From Peptoclostridium sp. (GTDB taxonomy: Bacteria > Bacillota > Clostridia > Peptostreptococcales > Peptostreptococcaceae): 64,000 nt of DNA. Positions 55,772 through 64,000 of this stretch are shown here, one piece after another (the stretch's first letter is position 1; the number at the start of each line of letters is the position of its first letter). Location of the stretch: positions 1-64,000 of the forward strand of contig NZ_WXFG01000023.1 in the NCBI RefSeq assembly GCF_009881055.1. Direction: 5' to 3'. The notes under the pieces were generated by a model. It saw nothing but the letters and a program-made list of their open reading frames with translations. It was not told the origin of the DNA and did no database searches. The translations under genes were made by a program, and so were the position numbers.

Positions 55772-56950
55772 CTATTCTGCGCTTTCAGTATTGCTTTCCG
55801 TTTCGCTAATTTTCTTTCTTGGAGGCCTGGGTCCGAAATACTGGTAGTAGTAGCATTTTATTCTTCCGTTGTAGAGCTTCCTGTTCTTGCTCGATTTTTT
55901 GCCGAAGCTCCTTTCGAAATCCTCGCTCGAGGTTATGACGTAGTATGACCAGGTATCCAGCTTTGCGAATGCCTTGCCCATGTCCTCGTACAGCCTAAGC
56001 ACGCTTTCCCTCTCGCTCATACGCTCTCCGTAAGGCGGGTTGCATATTATCTTGCCGTACTTTTTGGAAGAGCTAAGCTCCTGCATTGGCCTCGACTGGA
56101 AGTGTATGTGCTCGTCCACTCCGGCGTTTTCAGCGTTTTGCATGGCGCTTTTTATGAGCCTGCCGTCTATGTCGTAGCCTTCTATGCTCATCTCCACGTC
56201 GTAATCTATGGCCTCGTAGGCTTCCTTTTTTACTCTCTTCCACATGCCATCTGGAATCATATCCCATTTTTCAGATACGAAGCTTCTGGAAAGTCCAGGC
56301 GCTATGTTGGCTCCTATCATGGCGGCCTCTATCGGTATTGTGCCCGAGCCGCAGAAAGGGTCTATGAGAGCTATGTCGCTTTTCCACTTGCTTATTATTA
56401 TAAGGCCCGCCGCAAGTGTCTCCTTTATCGGAGCGTCGCCGAAGCCCTCCCTGTAGCCTCTCTTGTGGAGTCCCGCGCCACTTGTGTCTATCGATACTGT
56501 CACCACGTCCTTGAGTAGCGATACATGTATTGGATACTTGGCTCCCGTCTCGGCAAACCAGTCCTTGCTGTAGGTCCCCTTCATGCTCTCTACGACGGCC
56601 TTTTTAGTTATGGCCTGTATGTCTGAGAGGCTGAAGAGCTTCGAGTTTACCGACTTTGCATCCGCCACCGGAAACTCGCCGTCCTCCGGTATTATGTCAG
56701 CCCATGGCAGCGCCTTTGTCTGTTGGAACAGCTGCTCGAATGTTGTCGCCTTGAAGCTCCCCATCTTTAGGTACACCCTGTCGGCACACCTTAGCCAGAG
56801 GTTGCACTTGCATATGGCCTCCTCGTTGCCGGTGAATGTCACTCTGCCGTTTTCCACTGTAATATTTTCGTATCCGAGCGCTTTTATCTCGTCGGCCACT
56901 ACCGATTCAAGTCCGAATGCGGCCGTGGCTATTATTTCATATTTTCCCAT
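55772..56950 (-). CDS. THUMP-domain 23S rRNA methyltransferase (RlmL N-terminal/YpsC type)
   Basis: 392 residues, ATG 56950 with AGGAG upstream. Ferredoxin-like and THUMP domains to about 165 (YEIIATAAFGLESVVADEIK, TFEQLFQQTKALPWADII), then a class I methyltransferase with LIDPFCGSGTIPIEAAMIGA (SAM site) and the catalytic NPPY in KIICNPPYGERMS. RlmL makes m2G2445 in 23S rRNA. It lacks the second RlmK methyltransferase half, as in YpsC of Bacillus. C-terminal basic tail ends in RPPRKKISETESNTE. Cotranscription with the MazG gene upstream (20 nt away) is likely. Confidence 0.92.
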   Translation of the reverse strand: MGKYEIIATAAFGLESVVADEIKALGYENITVENGRVTFTGNEEAICKCNLWLRCADRVYLKMGSFKATTFEQLFQQTKALPWADIIPEDGEFPVADAKSVNSKLFSLSDIQAITKKAVVESMKGTYSKDWFAETGAKYPIHVSLLKDVVTVSIDTSGAGLHKRGYREGFGDAPIKETLAAGLIIISKWKSDIALIDPFCGSGTIPIEAAMIGANIAPGLSRSFVSEKWDMIPDGMWKRVKKEAYEAIDYDVEMSIEGYDIDGRLIKSAMQNAENAGVDEHIHFQSRPMQELSSSKKYGKIICNPPYGERMSERESVLRLYEDMGKAFAKLDTWSYYVITSSEDFERSFGKKSSKNRKLYNGRIKCYYYQYFGPRPPRKKISETESNTESAE

Positions 56951-56970
56951 TTACGTCTCCTGTTTACACT

Positions 56971-57303
56971 TTATTTTCCCGGGGCTTTTATATAACCCTT
57001 GTTTATGAGCTTTTGTATGTGCTCTTCGACCTTCTGGTCTATGTCAACGCCGTACTCCTCCTCGAGCACGAAACACATTGATATTGTTGTCTGCGCCACA
57101 TCGAGCAGCTCCTTTGCTATCTCGTCGAGCACTTCCTTCTGAGTCATGCTAACCTTCTCGCCACTGATGCCCCTGAACTTGCCTATGGCGCGCGCAAGCT
57201 CACCCTGCTCCTCGGCCACCTTGAGCGCTGTACTCTCTAGCGATGGCGAGAGCCCGTCAAGCTTTGGAAGGCTTATTGTCTTGAATTTGAGGTGTTTTTT
57301 CAT
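56971..57303 (-). CDS. MazG-like nucleotide pyrophosphohydrolase
   Basis: 110 residues, ATG 57303 with GGAGGG 9 nt upstream. The MazG-like metal-binding pattern is visible: KVAEEQGELARAIGKF (E-E-x-x-E) and EIAKELLDVAQTTISM (E-x-x-D). Members split NTPs or modified NTPs, keeping the pool clean. This copy is short. It lies 20 nt upstream of the rRNA methyltransferase gene. Substrate not known. Confidence 0.82.
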   Translation of the reverse strand: MKKHLKFKTISLPKLDGLSPSLESTALKVAEEQGELARAIGKFRGISGEKVSMTQKEVLDEIAKELLDVAQTTISMCFVLEEEYGVDIDQKVEEHIQKLINKGYIKAPGK

Positions 57304-57383
57304 GCTGATTTTCCCTCCGGTTAAAAAAATAAAACATCCGTTTGAATGCTAAAACAAGTATACCATAAGCTTACTCGTTGTTG

Positions 57384-58040
57384 TTAACGCAAGTTGAAGC
57401 ATTCTGAAAGTTTCTCAAGGTCAAGTTCCCGCAGGCTTTTCACTCTCATGTCGGCTTTTTCGAGGATGTTTTCGGCCTCGACTCCAACACTGAACATGCC
57501 GGCACCCCTTGCCGCCTCTATTCCGGAGGCCGCATCTTCAAACACGGCGCACTCGCTGGGAGCCGCAGCCAGCATCCCCGCACAAAGCAGGAATATCTGC
57601 GGGTCTGGCTTTGCCCGGCTTATCATGTTGCCGTCGATTATTGCGTCAAAGCGTGCTTCTATGCCGAGCCTGCCTATAACCTCCCTAGCGTTCTTGCTCG
57701 AGGAGGCGAGCCCGAGCCTCAAGCCCCTGCCTCTTAGCTCGCGCAGCAACTCCAGCGCGCCTTCGAGAATGTCGCCGTCATTTAGACCGGCCAGATACTC
57801 CCTGTACCAGGTATTTTTGAGCTCAAGGAGACGTTCGAATTCTTCGGATGCGACGCTCATGTCCTTCATGCGCAGGAGCAGCCTTAGGGATTCATCCCTG
57901 GGCACGCCTCTCAGGCAGTTGTTTTCCTCCGGCGAAAGGTCGCTGCCAAGGCTTTTCATGAGTCTTTTCCATGCGAGGAAGTGGTATCTGGAGGTGTCTA
58001 CTATGACGCCGTCCAGGTCGAATATGCAGGCCTTTAGCAT
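57384..58040 (-). CDS. pgmB: Beta-phosphoglucomutase
   Basis: 218 residues from ATG 58040 (GAGGTG 7-8 nt before; GTG 58049 unlikely). HAD family: nucleophile and acid in ACIFDLDGVIVDTSRYHFLA, cap domain with KRLMKSLGSDLSPEENNCLR and GVPRDESLRLLLR, then LGLASSSKNAREVI, KPDPQIFLLCAGML and VFEDAASGIEAARGAGM. The motif RGVPRDESL is typical of beta-PGM and separates it from other HAD enzymes. It turns beta-glucose-1-phosphate into glucose-6-phosphate. Divergent from the GH65 phosphorylase which makes that substrate, the usual pairing. Confidence 0.9.
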   Translation of the reverse strand: MLKACIFDLDGVIVDTSRYHFLAWKRLMKSLGSDLSPEENNCLRGVPRDESLRLLLRMKDMSVASEEFERLLELKNTWYREYLAGLNDGDILEGALELLRELRGRGLRLGLASSSKNAREVIGRLGIEARFDAIIDGNMISRAKPDPQIFLLCAGMLAAAPSECAVFEDAASGIEAARGAGMFSVGVEAENILEKADMRVKSLRELDLEKLSECFNLR

Positions 58041-58182
58041 TTTGGTCACCTCGTAATTCTTGCAAGTGTTTGTGGTGAGATCCGATAAATTAGGTTTATA
58101 TGTTTGTTATAATACCCTTTTTGGGGTATGATTCAGTAAGAATGCTAAATTTTTGGAATATTTAATTTTTGGAGGTAATGCG

Positions 58183-60504
58183 ATGAAGGCGCTCCAACTC
58201 AAGCCCTGGCACATTGTCCAATCAGAAGCTGATTTTGAAAACAACAGGGTGTATGAAAGCATTATGAGTCTTGGCAACTGCCATATGGGTGTGCGCGGCA
58301 ATTTCGAGGAGTCGTTCTCGGGTGATGGCCTCAAGGGAACGTATCTCGCCGGCGTATACTACCCCGACTCCACAAAGGTTGGCTGGTGGAAAAACGGCTA
58401 TCCGGAATATTATGCAAGAATAATAAATTCACCTGATTTTATAGGCATAGATTTGAACGCTGACGGAATAGATATAGATATGAATATTCAGGCGCCGCTG
58501 TCCTTCGAACGCACGCTGGACATGAGAGAAGGCTCGCTTGAAAGAAATGTGGTGCTCGAATACAAAAGTGGCAAGCGTCTCCAGATAAGGACTTTTCGCT
58601 TTCTGAGCATGCACGAGAAGGAATGCGGTTGCGTGGTATGCGAGGCGACTCCGCTGGATGATGACGCAGTGATTACAGCTTCTCCTTTTTTGAGCTCAAA
58701 TGTACATAATGAGGATTCCAACTGGGGTGATTCTTTCTGGAAGGACATCTCGTGCCATACCGGGATGAGCGATGGCTACATATGCTCGATGACTCGAAAA
58801 AGCGGCTTTGGCAACTGCGTGGCCATGGCATGCAGTGCCTATCTTGCCGGGGAGGAAATACGGCCCTGTGATTTCAGCTCACTCAGCCAGGAACAGGACC
58901 CCGGAAAGGTTTCCATACCCGTTTCAGGCCTGTGCCCCAAGGGTTCAACACTCCGCGTAGTGAAATTTTTTTGTTCTCTCACAAACCGCGACCACTCCTT
59001 CGAGACTCTGGAGTCATCGGCTCTCGATAAGGTCCATGCCTTGAGGGCTAGAGGCTTTGAGTCGATATACGGAATCCACAGGGATGCGTGGGCATCGCTT
59101 TGGGAGAGGTGCGACATTGAAATAAAGGGCGATGAAAAGCTGCAAAGCGCAGCACGCTACTGCATTTTCAACATGCTCCAGACATACACGGGCCATGACT
59201 CGCGGCTGAATATAGGCCCAAAGGGCTTCACCGGAGAAAAATACGGAGGCGGTACCTACTGGGACACAGAAGCCTTCTGTTTTCCGTTCTACCTTATGTC
59301 CTTTGGACGCGCTTCGAAGGCTCTTCTCAAATACAGGCACAAGCAGCTTGACAAGGCGAGAGGCAACGCCCGGAAGCTTGGTCTTGGCGGAGCTCTCTAT
59401 CCCATGGTCACAATCGACGGCGATGAATGCCATAACGAGTGGGAGATTACTTTCGAGGAGATACACAGAAATGCGGCCATGGCTCATGCCATATATCTTT
59501 ATGAAAAACACACCGGCGATTTCGAATACATCGAAAAATACGGCATTGACGTGCTTGTTGAAACTGCACGTTTTTGGGCATCAAGGGCTAGCTGGAGCAG
59601 CTTCCGAAGCAAGTACGTAATACTCGGCGTAACCGGACCGAACGAGTATGAAAACAACGTTAACAACAACTGGTATACCAACTACATGGCATGCTGGAAC
59701 ATGGAGTATGCTGCGGCTACCCTTGCTATTATGAAAAAAAGGGATACGCACCGCTATGACTTGGCGCTGGCTCGTCTTGGGATGGAAAATGGCGAAGTCC
59801 AAACATGGCTTAAAATATGCTCTGAAATGTACTTTCCCTTTTGGCAAGAACAGGGAGTATTCGAACAGCAGGACGGCTACCGGGACAAGGTGCTTGAGGA
59901 TGCCTCTGCTATACCAAAAGGCGAGCTTCCAATATCGCGCAGCTGGTCGTGGGATAGGATCCTAAGATCCTGCTTCATAAAGCAGGCCGACGTGCTGCAA
60001 GCGTTCTACATGATGCCCGAGAATTTTTCACAGGAGACCATTAAGCGGAATTTTGAATTCTACGAGCCCAAGACCGTGCATGAATCTTCGCTCTCAGCAC
60101 TGGTGCACTCCATAGTTGCATCACGAGTGTGTGATTTCAAAAAGGCACTCTCGCTGTTTGAGCATTCTGTTACGCTTGACTTGGAAAATAGAAACGCCGA
60201 CACTGCCGATGGTCTTCACATCACAAGCATGTCCGGCGCATATCTTTGCATATGCCTCGGATTTGCAGGCATAAGATTTGAGAACGGAAACCTCTCCATG
60301 AATCCTACTGTGCCGCAGGGGTGGGACGGGTACTCCTTCAACATGATGTTCAATGAAAGTCCTATGAACATATCCGTCTCCAAAGACAGCGTCGTAATCA
60401 ACTGGGATTCTTACGACACTGTAAGCATCGGGATTTTCGAATCTGTGCATGAAATTCTCCCCGGAGAGAATGTTATACATCTGAATACGCTGCAAGCCGT
60501 ATGA
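58183..60504 (+). CDS. GH65 maltose/kojibiose-type phosphorylase
   Basis: 773 residues from ATG 58183 (GGAGGT 6-8 nt upstream; the longer frame from 58153 is leader). N-terminal beta-sandwich (LGNCHMGVRGNFEESFSGDG), linker, (alpha/alpha)6 barrel from about 330 with NMLQTYTGHDSRLNIGPKGF, KYGGGTYWDTEAFCFPFYLM and the catalytic acid E488 in VTGPNEYENNVNNNWYTNYM, and KQADVLQAFYM (KQADV is the family's phosphate-end motif). Inverting phosphorolysis gives beta-glucose-1-phosphate. Maltose is the likely substrate because of the amylase and beta-PGM genes, but trehalose- or kojibiose-type specificity cannot be excluded. Confidence 0.93.
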   Translation: MKALQLKPWHIVQSEADFENNRVYESIMSLGNCHMGVRGNFEESFSGDGLKGTYLAGVYYPDSTKVGWWKNGYPEYYARIINSPDFIGIDLNADGIDIDMNIQAPLSFERTLDMREGSLERNVVLEYKSGKRLQIRTFRFLSMHEKECGCVVCEATPLDDDAVITASPFLSSNVHNEDSNWGDSFWKDISCHTGMSDGYICSMTRKSGFGNCVAMACSAYLAGEEIRPCDFSSLSQEQDPGKVSIPVSGLCPKGSTLRVVKFFCSLTNRDHSFETLESSALDKVHALRARGFESIYGIHRDAWASLWERCDIEIKGDEKLQSAARYCIFNMLQTYTGHDSRLNIGPKGFTGEKYGGGTYWDTEAFCFPFYLMSFGRASKALLKYRHKQLDKARGNARKLGLGGALYPMVTIDGDECHNEWEITFEEIHRNAAMAHAIYLYEKHTGDFEYIEKYGIDVLVETARFWASRASWSSFRSKYVILGVTGPNEYENNVNNNWYTNYMACWNMEYAAATLAIMKKRDTHRYDLALARLGMENGEVQTWLKICSEMYFPFWQEQGVFEQQDGYRDKVLEDASAIPKGELPISRSWSWDRILRSCFIKQADVLQAFYMMPENFSQETIKRNFEFYEPKTVHESSLSALVHSIVASRVCDFKKALSLFEHSVTLDLENRNADTADGLHITSMSGAYLCICLGFAGIRFENGNLSMNPTVPQGWDGYSFNMMFNESPMNISVSKDSVVINWDSYDTVSIGIFESVHEILPGENVIHLNTLQAV

Positions 60505-60509
60505 CCGTG

Positions 60510-60546
60510 AGCCCTGCATGCTTTTGACGCATGCGGGGCTTTTGTC
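60510..60546 (+). terminator. Terminator after the GH65 phosphorylase gene
   Basis: AGCCCTGCATGC / GCATGCGGGGCT with one mismatch, loop TTTTGAC, then TTTTG. Confidence 0.85.
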
Positions 60547-60577
60547 ATGCCACTTGAAAAAAGGCACAAAAAAATAA

Positions 60578-60602
60578 AAAAGAGGAAGAGTTTATCTTCC
60601 CC
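60578..60602 (-). terminator. Terminator after the 63-residue protein gene
   Basis: On the minus strand GGAAGATAAACTCTTCC forms a short stem followed by TCTTTTTTATTTTTT. Confidence 0.65.
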
Positions 60603-60611
60603 TGGAAATAT

Positions 60612-60803
60612 TTAGACCTCGAGCACCTTGACGCTCTGATTTCTGGCGACCTTCATAATGCGGTTGACGTCATACTCATACACCCTCATATACACATGCT
60701 GCTCTGATGCCTTTGTCTCCAATGTCATGTGATACCCCTTAAGAGTGTTGATGAAATTCTTGATTCTGTCTTCACTTTCTTTTCTGATTTTTAAAAGTTT
60801 CAA
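60612..60803 (-). CDS. Small hypothetical protein (63 residues)
   Basis: TTG 60803 with GGGGTG 7 nt upstream. MKLLKIRKESEDRIKNFINT, LKGYHMTLETKASEQHVYMR and VYEYDVNRIMKVARNQSVKV. An alpha-beta pattern without membrane segment or known motif. The family is not recognised. Confidence 0.6.
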   Translation of the reverse strand: MKLLKIRKESEDRIKNFINTLKGYHMTLETKASEQHVYMRVYEYDVNRIMKVARNQSVKVLEV

Positions 60804-61197
60804 CCCTATGCACCCCTTTTGTTTTTTTGTGACTGAAACGCCGCCATTTAATAGATACCCGCAGGCCTAAAAATAAAACGAAAAATAAATTATTATTTTT
60901 GTATGTTGTAATGTTTAATCGGTATTTAACATGTACGCATCGTTAAGGCTCAAGAGGACCTGGTATCGGACATATTTAACGCGTCTAAGAATGACTTACA
61001 TCTTATTATTGTATATATACCAAATATGGCGTTTGCAAACATAAAATGGCTATTTTTTATTATATGTAATCTTGATTTTTTTTCACCAATTACGGTATAT
61101 ATGTAATATAATCTATAGTATGAAGAATTATTTAATATTTTTCAGCTGTTGCTTCGCGGTATATCTGTGTAACTCACTTGCTTAAGGAGGGGATTTT
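60804..61197. other. AT-rich intergenic region
   Basis: 394 nt. No gene with an RBS. Runs of T and TATATA are common; TATAATC near 61105-61112 may belong to the promoter of the next gene. Nothing else identified. Confidence 0.5.
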
Positions 61198-61488
61198 ATG
61201 CTTCTACAAATAGCGGCCATTCTGTGGACGCTCGTAGGCTTTTTCACCGGATCAGTAACTATCTTCTTGGCTGGAGGGGTGGCTTGCATTGCCCTCGACA
61301 TTATAAAACTTTCAATCAAACAGCTTAACATCGCACTTTTTGTATCAACATACATACTCTGCTACATGCTATTTGGCGAATGGGAAGGACTTATTTTTGC
61401 ATCAATAATATTAAATACTATGGATGTAATAATTCCAAGAGCCAAGGAAATGGCAGGTACTCTTTTAGAATTTGACAAGGTTGATTAA
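61198..61488 (+). CDS. Small membrane protein (96 residues)
   Basis: ATG 61198 with AAGGAGGGG 7-9 nt upstream. Three hydrophobic segments: LLQIAAILWTLVGFFTGSVT, FLAGGVACIALDIIKLSI and LFVSTYILCYMLFGEWEGLI, then a soluble helix KEMAGTLLEFDKVD. No known motif. The family is not recognised; inner membrane location is clear. Confidence 0.7.
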   Translation: MLLQIAAILWTLVGFFTGSVTIFLAGGVACIALDIIKLSIKQLNIALFVSTYILCYMLFGEWEGLIFASIILNTMDVIIPRAKEMAGTLLEFDKVD

Positions 61489-61490
61489 CA

Positions 61491-61536
61491 AAAACACCTC
61501 TTTGAGCAATTTCATTTGGCTCTAAGAGGTGTTTTG
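61491..61536. terminator. Bidirectional terminator
   Basis: AAAACACCTCTT with AGC / GCT and AAGAGGTGTTTT, nearly perfect. Genes converge on both sides. Confidence 0.85.
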
Positions 61537-61545
61537 CAGTTTGGC

Positions 61546-61749
61546 CTACAGTTTTATGTAACCTTTTTCTTCATTGTTTATTACCCAATAGCATTTCGAT
61601 TCGTCGACATTGTAGTACATCTGCAGGTCTTGTATTTCCTTTACAAACCTGCCTTTCTGCAGCCATTCTTCTTTTATCAGTCGTACCATGTCCTTTTTTG
61701 AAAGTTGTTTTCCTCTGTGTTCTACAAAAAAATCCATTTTCAACTTCAA
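61546..61749 (-). CDS. DUF6465-like small protein
   Basis: 67 residues from TTG 61749 (GGGGAAGTG 5-7 nt upstream). MKLKMDFFVEHRGKQLSKKD, MVRLIKEEWLQKGRFVKEIQ, DLQMYYNVDESKCYWVINNE. The FVExxGKQ...K.....E.W...G......DLQ.Y..V.E...YYVIN pattern is that of DUF6465, small Clostridia proteins of unknown role. Cytoplasmic. Confidence 0.65.
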   Translation of the reverse strand: MKLKMDFFVEHRGKQLSKKDMVRLIKEEWLQKGRFVKEIQDLQMYYNVDESKCYWVINNEEKGYIKL

Positions 61750-61836
61750 TTCACTTCCCCTTTTTCTTTTTAACACTTTTTTATTATACCCAAAAATAAA
61801 AAAATTAAAATAAAAAAGGCGGAAGCCTGTATGCTG

Positions 61837-63306
61837 CTAATCCAGTATTGTGTAAAACACGCTGTCTCCGGATTCCGAAAAAGCCTTTATTTTGCTTATG
61901 AGCTCTTCAAACTTGCTTATTATGTTCCTTGAATACTGCTTTATATTTGCCAGTTCCGTCTTTGCCGCCGCTTGATTCCCCTGTCTAATATAATCAATGG
62001 CCCTTCCACCTGTATGATGCAGCTTTCTGTGCTCTGCATCTACACTTTTCCAAAGCTCGGCTATCTTTTTATTGTGAGGTGTTATTGAATGATAGAAATG
62101 GCCAAATGAACACCTTTTGTCGTCTATCTGAAGCGGAGCTATATACATTTTTTCAACCATACCCTCCAGCGACGCCACCCAGTTCCTGTGGGCAGCTATT
62201 GCGGGCTCTATGGAGCTTATGAACTCCTCATTGGATAGTCTGTAGATGCTTGTGCTTCCAATTAGTCCACTTACCTTAGCGGCCTTGTCCATTTTGTGCT
62301 CTATTCCTTCTATCGAGTAAGCCACATTGCTTATGTTTTCGGTGATTCCAAGCAGAGCATCCGATATGTCGCTCATTCCCTGTGCCTCTGAAGCGGTTTC
62401 CTCCATTGCAGCCGAAACCTGCTGCACCGTGCAGCTTAGCTCTTGTCCATAGATTGCAAGATTGTCCACCTCCGAGGCGATATGATTTATTGCCGCAGTG
62501 TTTCCTTCGAATATATGGCTTAAATTTTCCAGCCCCGCCCTTACATTTTCTATGCCCTTAACAGATGTCTCAACGCTTTTGGCGCTGTTGTCGGAAGACA
62601 TATTGATTTTGTCTATGAGCGGTGCCAATTCCGTCACTAGAGCCTTTGTATCTGTAGACAGCTTTCTTATCTCCTCAGCAACCACTGTGAAGCCTCGTCC
62701 GTACTCTCCTGCTCTTGCCGCTTCTATCGAAGCGTTAAGCGCAAGCAGATTAACCTGCTCAGCTATCTTGTTTATATCCTGGAGTGAGTTGTTGACCTTG
62801 TTAGCTATGTACACAAGTTCTTTGACGTCGCTTTTCATGCTCGACGACATTCCCGACAGAAGCTCTATGTCATTGTTGACTTCCGTCAGCATGGAGTTGC
62901 TTTTGTTTGTATTCGATTTTATTTCTGAGGTCTTCTCAGATATGGTATCAATGTAATTTACAAAGTTTCCCGTGTTGCTGTCTACGGATTCCATGCTCGA
63001 AGTTATCTCTTCGAAGACTGAGTGTATGTTTTGCGTGAAATCTCTCATCTTTGCGCTCATATCGAGTATGTTTTGTGTTTCATGCTTTAGTTTCAAATCG
63101 AAGCTGCTGATATCGCCCGCAACCTCTATGGCTGTTTTGACCAGCTCTTTAACTCCGTCTTTATTTTTATATATCTCATCAAAGAGCATCACCATGGTAT
63201 TAAGTTGTTTACTTTTTTTGCTTACAGAAGATATGTTTTTTGTATCCCCTCTCAACACCTGCTGTAGTGTATCCTCGTATCTTTTAGCTACCATCCTGCT
63301 TATCAT
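61837..63306 (-). CDS. Soluble methyl-accepting chemotaxis protein with CZB domain
   Basis: 489 residues, ATG 63306 with GGGGGGT upstream. No membrane helix. Long coiled coils lead to the MCP hairpin tip [20 protein letters not shown] followed by [19 protein letters not shown] (residues about 190-225). The C-terminal 120 residues are a CZB domain with the Zn ligands His in AHRNW, Cys in CSFGHFYHS, and His pairs in [14 protein letters not shown] domains sense zinc or oxidants such as HOCl in the cytoplasm. No chemotaxis genes are nearby. Confidence 0.92.
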   Translation of the reverse strand: MISRMVAKRYEDTLQQVLRGDTKNISSVSKKSKQLNTMVMLFDEIYKNKDGVKELVKTAIEVAGDISSFDLKLKHETQNILDMSAKMRDFTQNIHSVFEEITSSMESVDSNTGNFVNYIDTISEKTSEIKSNTNKSNSMLTEVNNDIELLSGMSSSMKSDVKELVYIANKVNNSLQDINKIAEQVNLLALNASIEAARAGEYGRGFTVVAEEIRKLSTDTKALVTELAPLIDKINMSSDNSAKSVETSVKGIENVRAGLENLSHIFEGNTAAINHIASEVDNLAIYGQELSCTVQQVSAAMEETASEAQGMSDISDALLGITENISNVAYSIEGIEHKMDKAAKVSGLIGSTSIYRLSNEEFISSIEPAIAAHRNWVASLEGMVEKMYIAPLQIDDKRCSFGHFYHSITPHNKKIAELWKSVDAEHRKLHHTGGRAIDYIRQGNQAAAKTELANIKQYSRNIISKFEELISKIKAFSESGDSVFYTILD

Positions 63307-63446
63307 GTACTACCCCCCTCATTCTCATACTATTTTTATATCCCACTTTTGATTATATAGAAAATTTCTTTATATTTCCATAGCTATTTGTAATGATTTC
63401 CAAGTTAGTACTAATACAAATACGTCAACTTAGTAAGTCATCTTAT

Positions 63447-63482
63447 AAAAACAAGGAGCCTTATAAAAAGACTCCTTGCTTA
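63447..63482 (-). terminator. Terminator after hcp
   Basis: CAAGGAG (63452-63458) / CTCCTTG (63472-63478), followed by TTTTTAT on the minus strand. Confidence 0.7.
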
Positions 63483-63523
63483 CTATGCGTTATTTTATTT
63501 TGCGATCATGCTGATGGTCTGTA

Positions 63524-64000
63524 TTATACTCCCATGAAAAGCTTTATGTCCTCTTCTACAGCGCCTATTCCGGCTACCCCGAACGTATCAACTATAACTT
63601 TTGCTACGTTTGGAGAAAGGAATGCTGGAAGTGTAGGTCCAAGGTGTATGTTCTTAACGCCCAGATATAGCAGGGCAAGCAGAACTATTACTGCCTTTTG
63701 CTCGTACCATGCTATATTGTATGCTATTGGGAGCTCGTTCACATCTTCAAGGCCGAAGGCATCCTTGAGCGCAAGAGCTATTCTCACAAGCGAGTAAGAG
63801 TCGTTGCACTGTCCGGCGTCTAGAACTCTTGGTATTCCGCCTATGTCTCCCAGTGGAAGCTTGTTGTATCTGTATTTCGCGCAACCTGCTGTCAGGATTA
63901 CTGTATCATTTGGAAGCGCCTTTGCAAATTCAGTGTAGTAGTTTCTGTCCTTCATTCTTCCGTCGCAGCCTGCCATTACGAAGAATTTCTTTATGGCGCC
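63524..64000 (-). CDS. hcp: Hybrid-cluster protein / hydroxylamine reductase, C-terminal part
   Basis: 159 C-terminal residues are in the window; the 5' part is beyond 64000. Conserved blocks of Hcp: [40 protein letters not shown] (cluster-ligand Cys), [20 protein letters not shown] (Cys ligand), [20 protein letters not shown] and [20 protein letters not shown]. The [4Fe-2O-2S] cluster enzyme deals with NO and hydroxylamine and S-nitrosylates proteins. CODH-like, but sequence fits Hcp well. Confidence 0.92.
   Translation of the reverse strand, partial: GAIKKFFVMAGCDGRMKDRNYYTEFAKALPNDTVILTAGCAKYRYNKLPLGDIGGIPRVLDAGQCNDSYSLVRIALALKDAFGLEDVNELPIAYNIAWYEQKAVIVLLALLYLGVKNIHLGPTLPAFLSPNVAKVIVDTFGVAGIGAVEEDIKLFMGV

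Noticed and set aside
60940..61120. Short coding-like frame in the gap before the small membrane protein
   Set aside because: A possible peptide can be read but there is no start codon with RBS and the region is AT-rich; no support.

Overview
The window looks like chromosomal DNA from an anaerobic, amino-acid-fermenting Clostridia, most like the Peptostreptococcaceae / Peptoclostridium-Acetoanaerobium group. This is inferred from gene content: an SLH-anchored S-layer, two tandem glycine riboswitches, a Na+/glycine symporter, an 8-Cys clostridial ferredoxin, a hybrid-cluster protein, a FapR-type operator before accBCDA, and frequent TTG/GTG starts behind good ribosome binding sites. I saw no rRNA, tRNA, CRISPR array, prophage or transposase gene.

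Layout. 1-5.6 kb: an IPT/TIG surface protein running off the left edge, divergent from a small winged-helix gene plus sigma-factor gene, then a coiled-coil gene and a DUF1659 - DUF2922 - YvrJ set. 5.9-14.1 kb: a glycolipid glycosyltransferase, an SHMT-fold gene with altered active-site residues, a NuoE/NuoF pair, and AgcS under a tandem glycine riboswitch. A second riboswitch nearby has no gene after it. 14.3-25.6 kb: the cell-surface locus, with two large SLH proteins (one the probable main S-layer protein), two small secreted paralogues, a CtpA protease, a ferredoxin and a third SLH protein. 25.9-28.6 kb: DegV and a secreted transglutaminase-like protein. 28.7-33.0 kb: an eight-gene Mrp-type antiporter operon in mbhA-H order, convergent with a DbpA-like helicase gene. 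34.9-43.4 kb: PpiC foldase, TPR membrane protein, free-standing RNA polymerase alpha-CTD protein, S1-domain protein, SppA, a toroid-SLH fusion, a dihydroorotate-dehydrogenase-like protein, and an 80-bp tandem repeat tract. 43.6-52 kb: a GGDEF-EAL protein, accBCDA, and polyphosphate:AMP phosphotransferase. 52.4-64 kb: a lipoprotein, an Xre-type regulator, an intracellular alpha-amylase, an rRNA methyltransferase, MazG, a divergent beta-phosphoglucomutase / GH65 phosphorylase pair, small proteins, a CZB chemoreceptor and Hcp running off the right edge.

Genes that appear to work together: AgcS senses and imports glycine through its riboswitch; amylase, GH65 phosphorylase and beta-PGM can take intracellular alpha-glucan through maltose to glucose phosphates; accBCDA makes malonyl-CoA under FapR control; the SLH proteins, CtpA, SppA and small secreted proteins build and maintain the envelope; the Mrp operon handles Na+/H+ exchange.

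The most unusual signals are: (1) at least five long imperfect palindromes (about 190-265 bp) that share one conserved 19-nt apex while their stems differ between copies yet stay self-complementary; (2) the SHMT-like enzyme, in which four residues that are catalytic in SHMT are replaced while the PLP lysine is kept; (3) a free-standing alpha-CTD protein; (4) an orphan tandem glycine riboswitch; (5) a terminator for the helicase gene embedded in the end of convergent mrpD.
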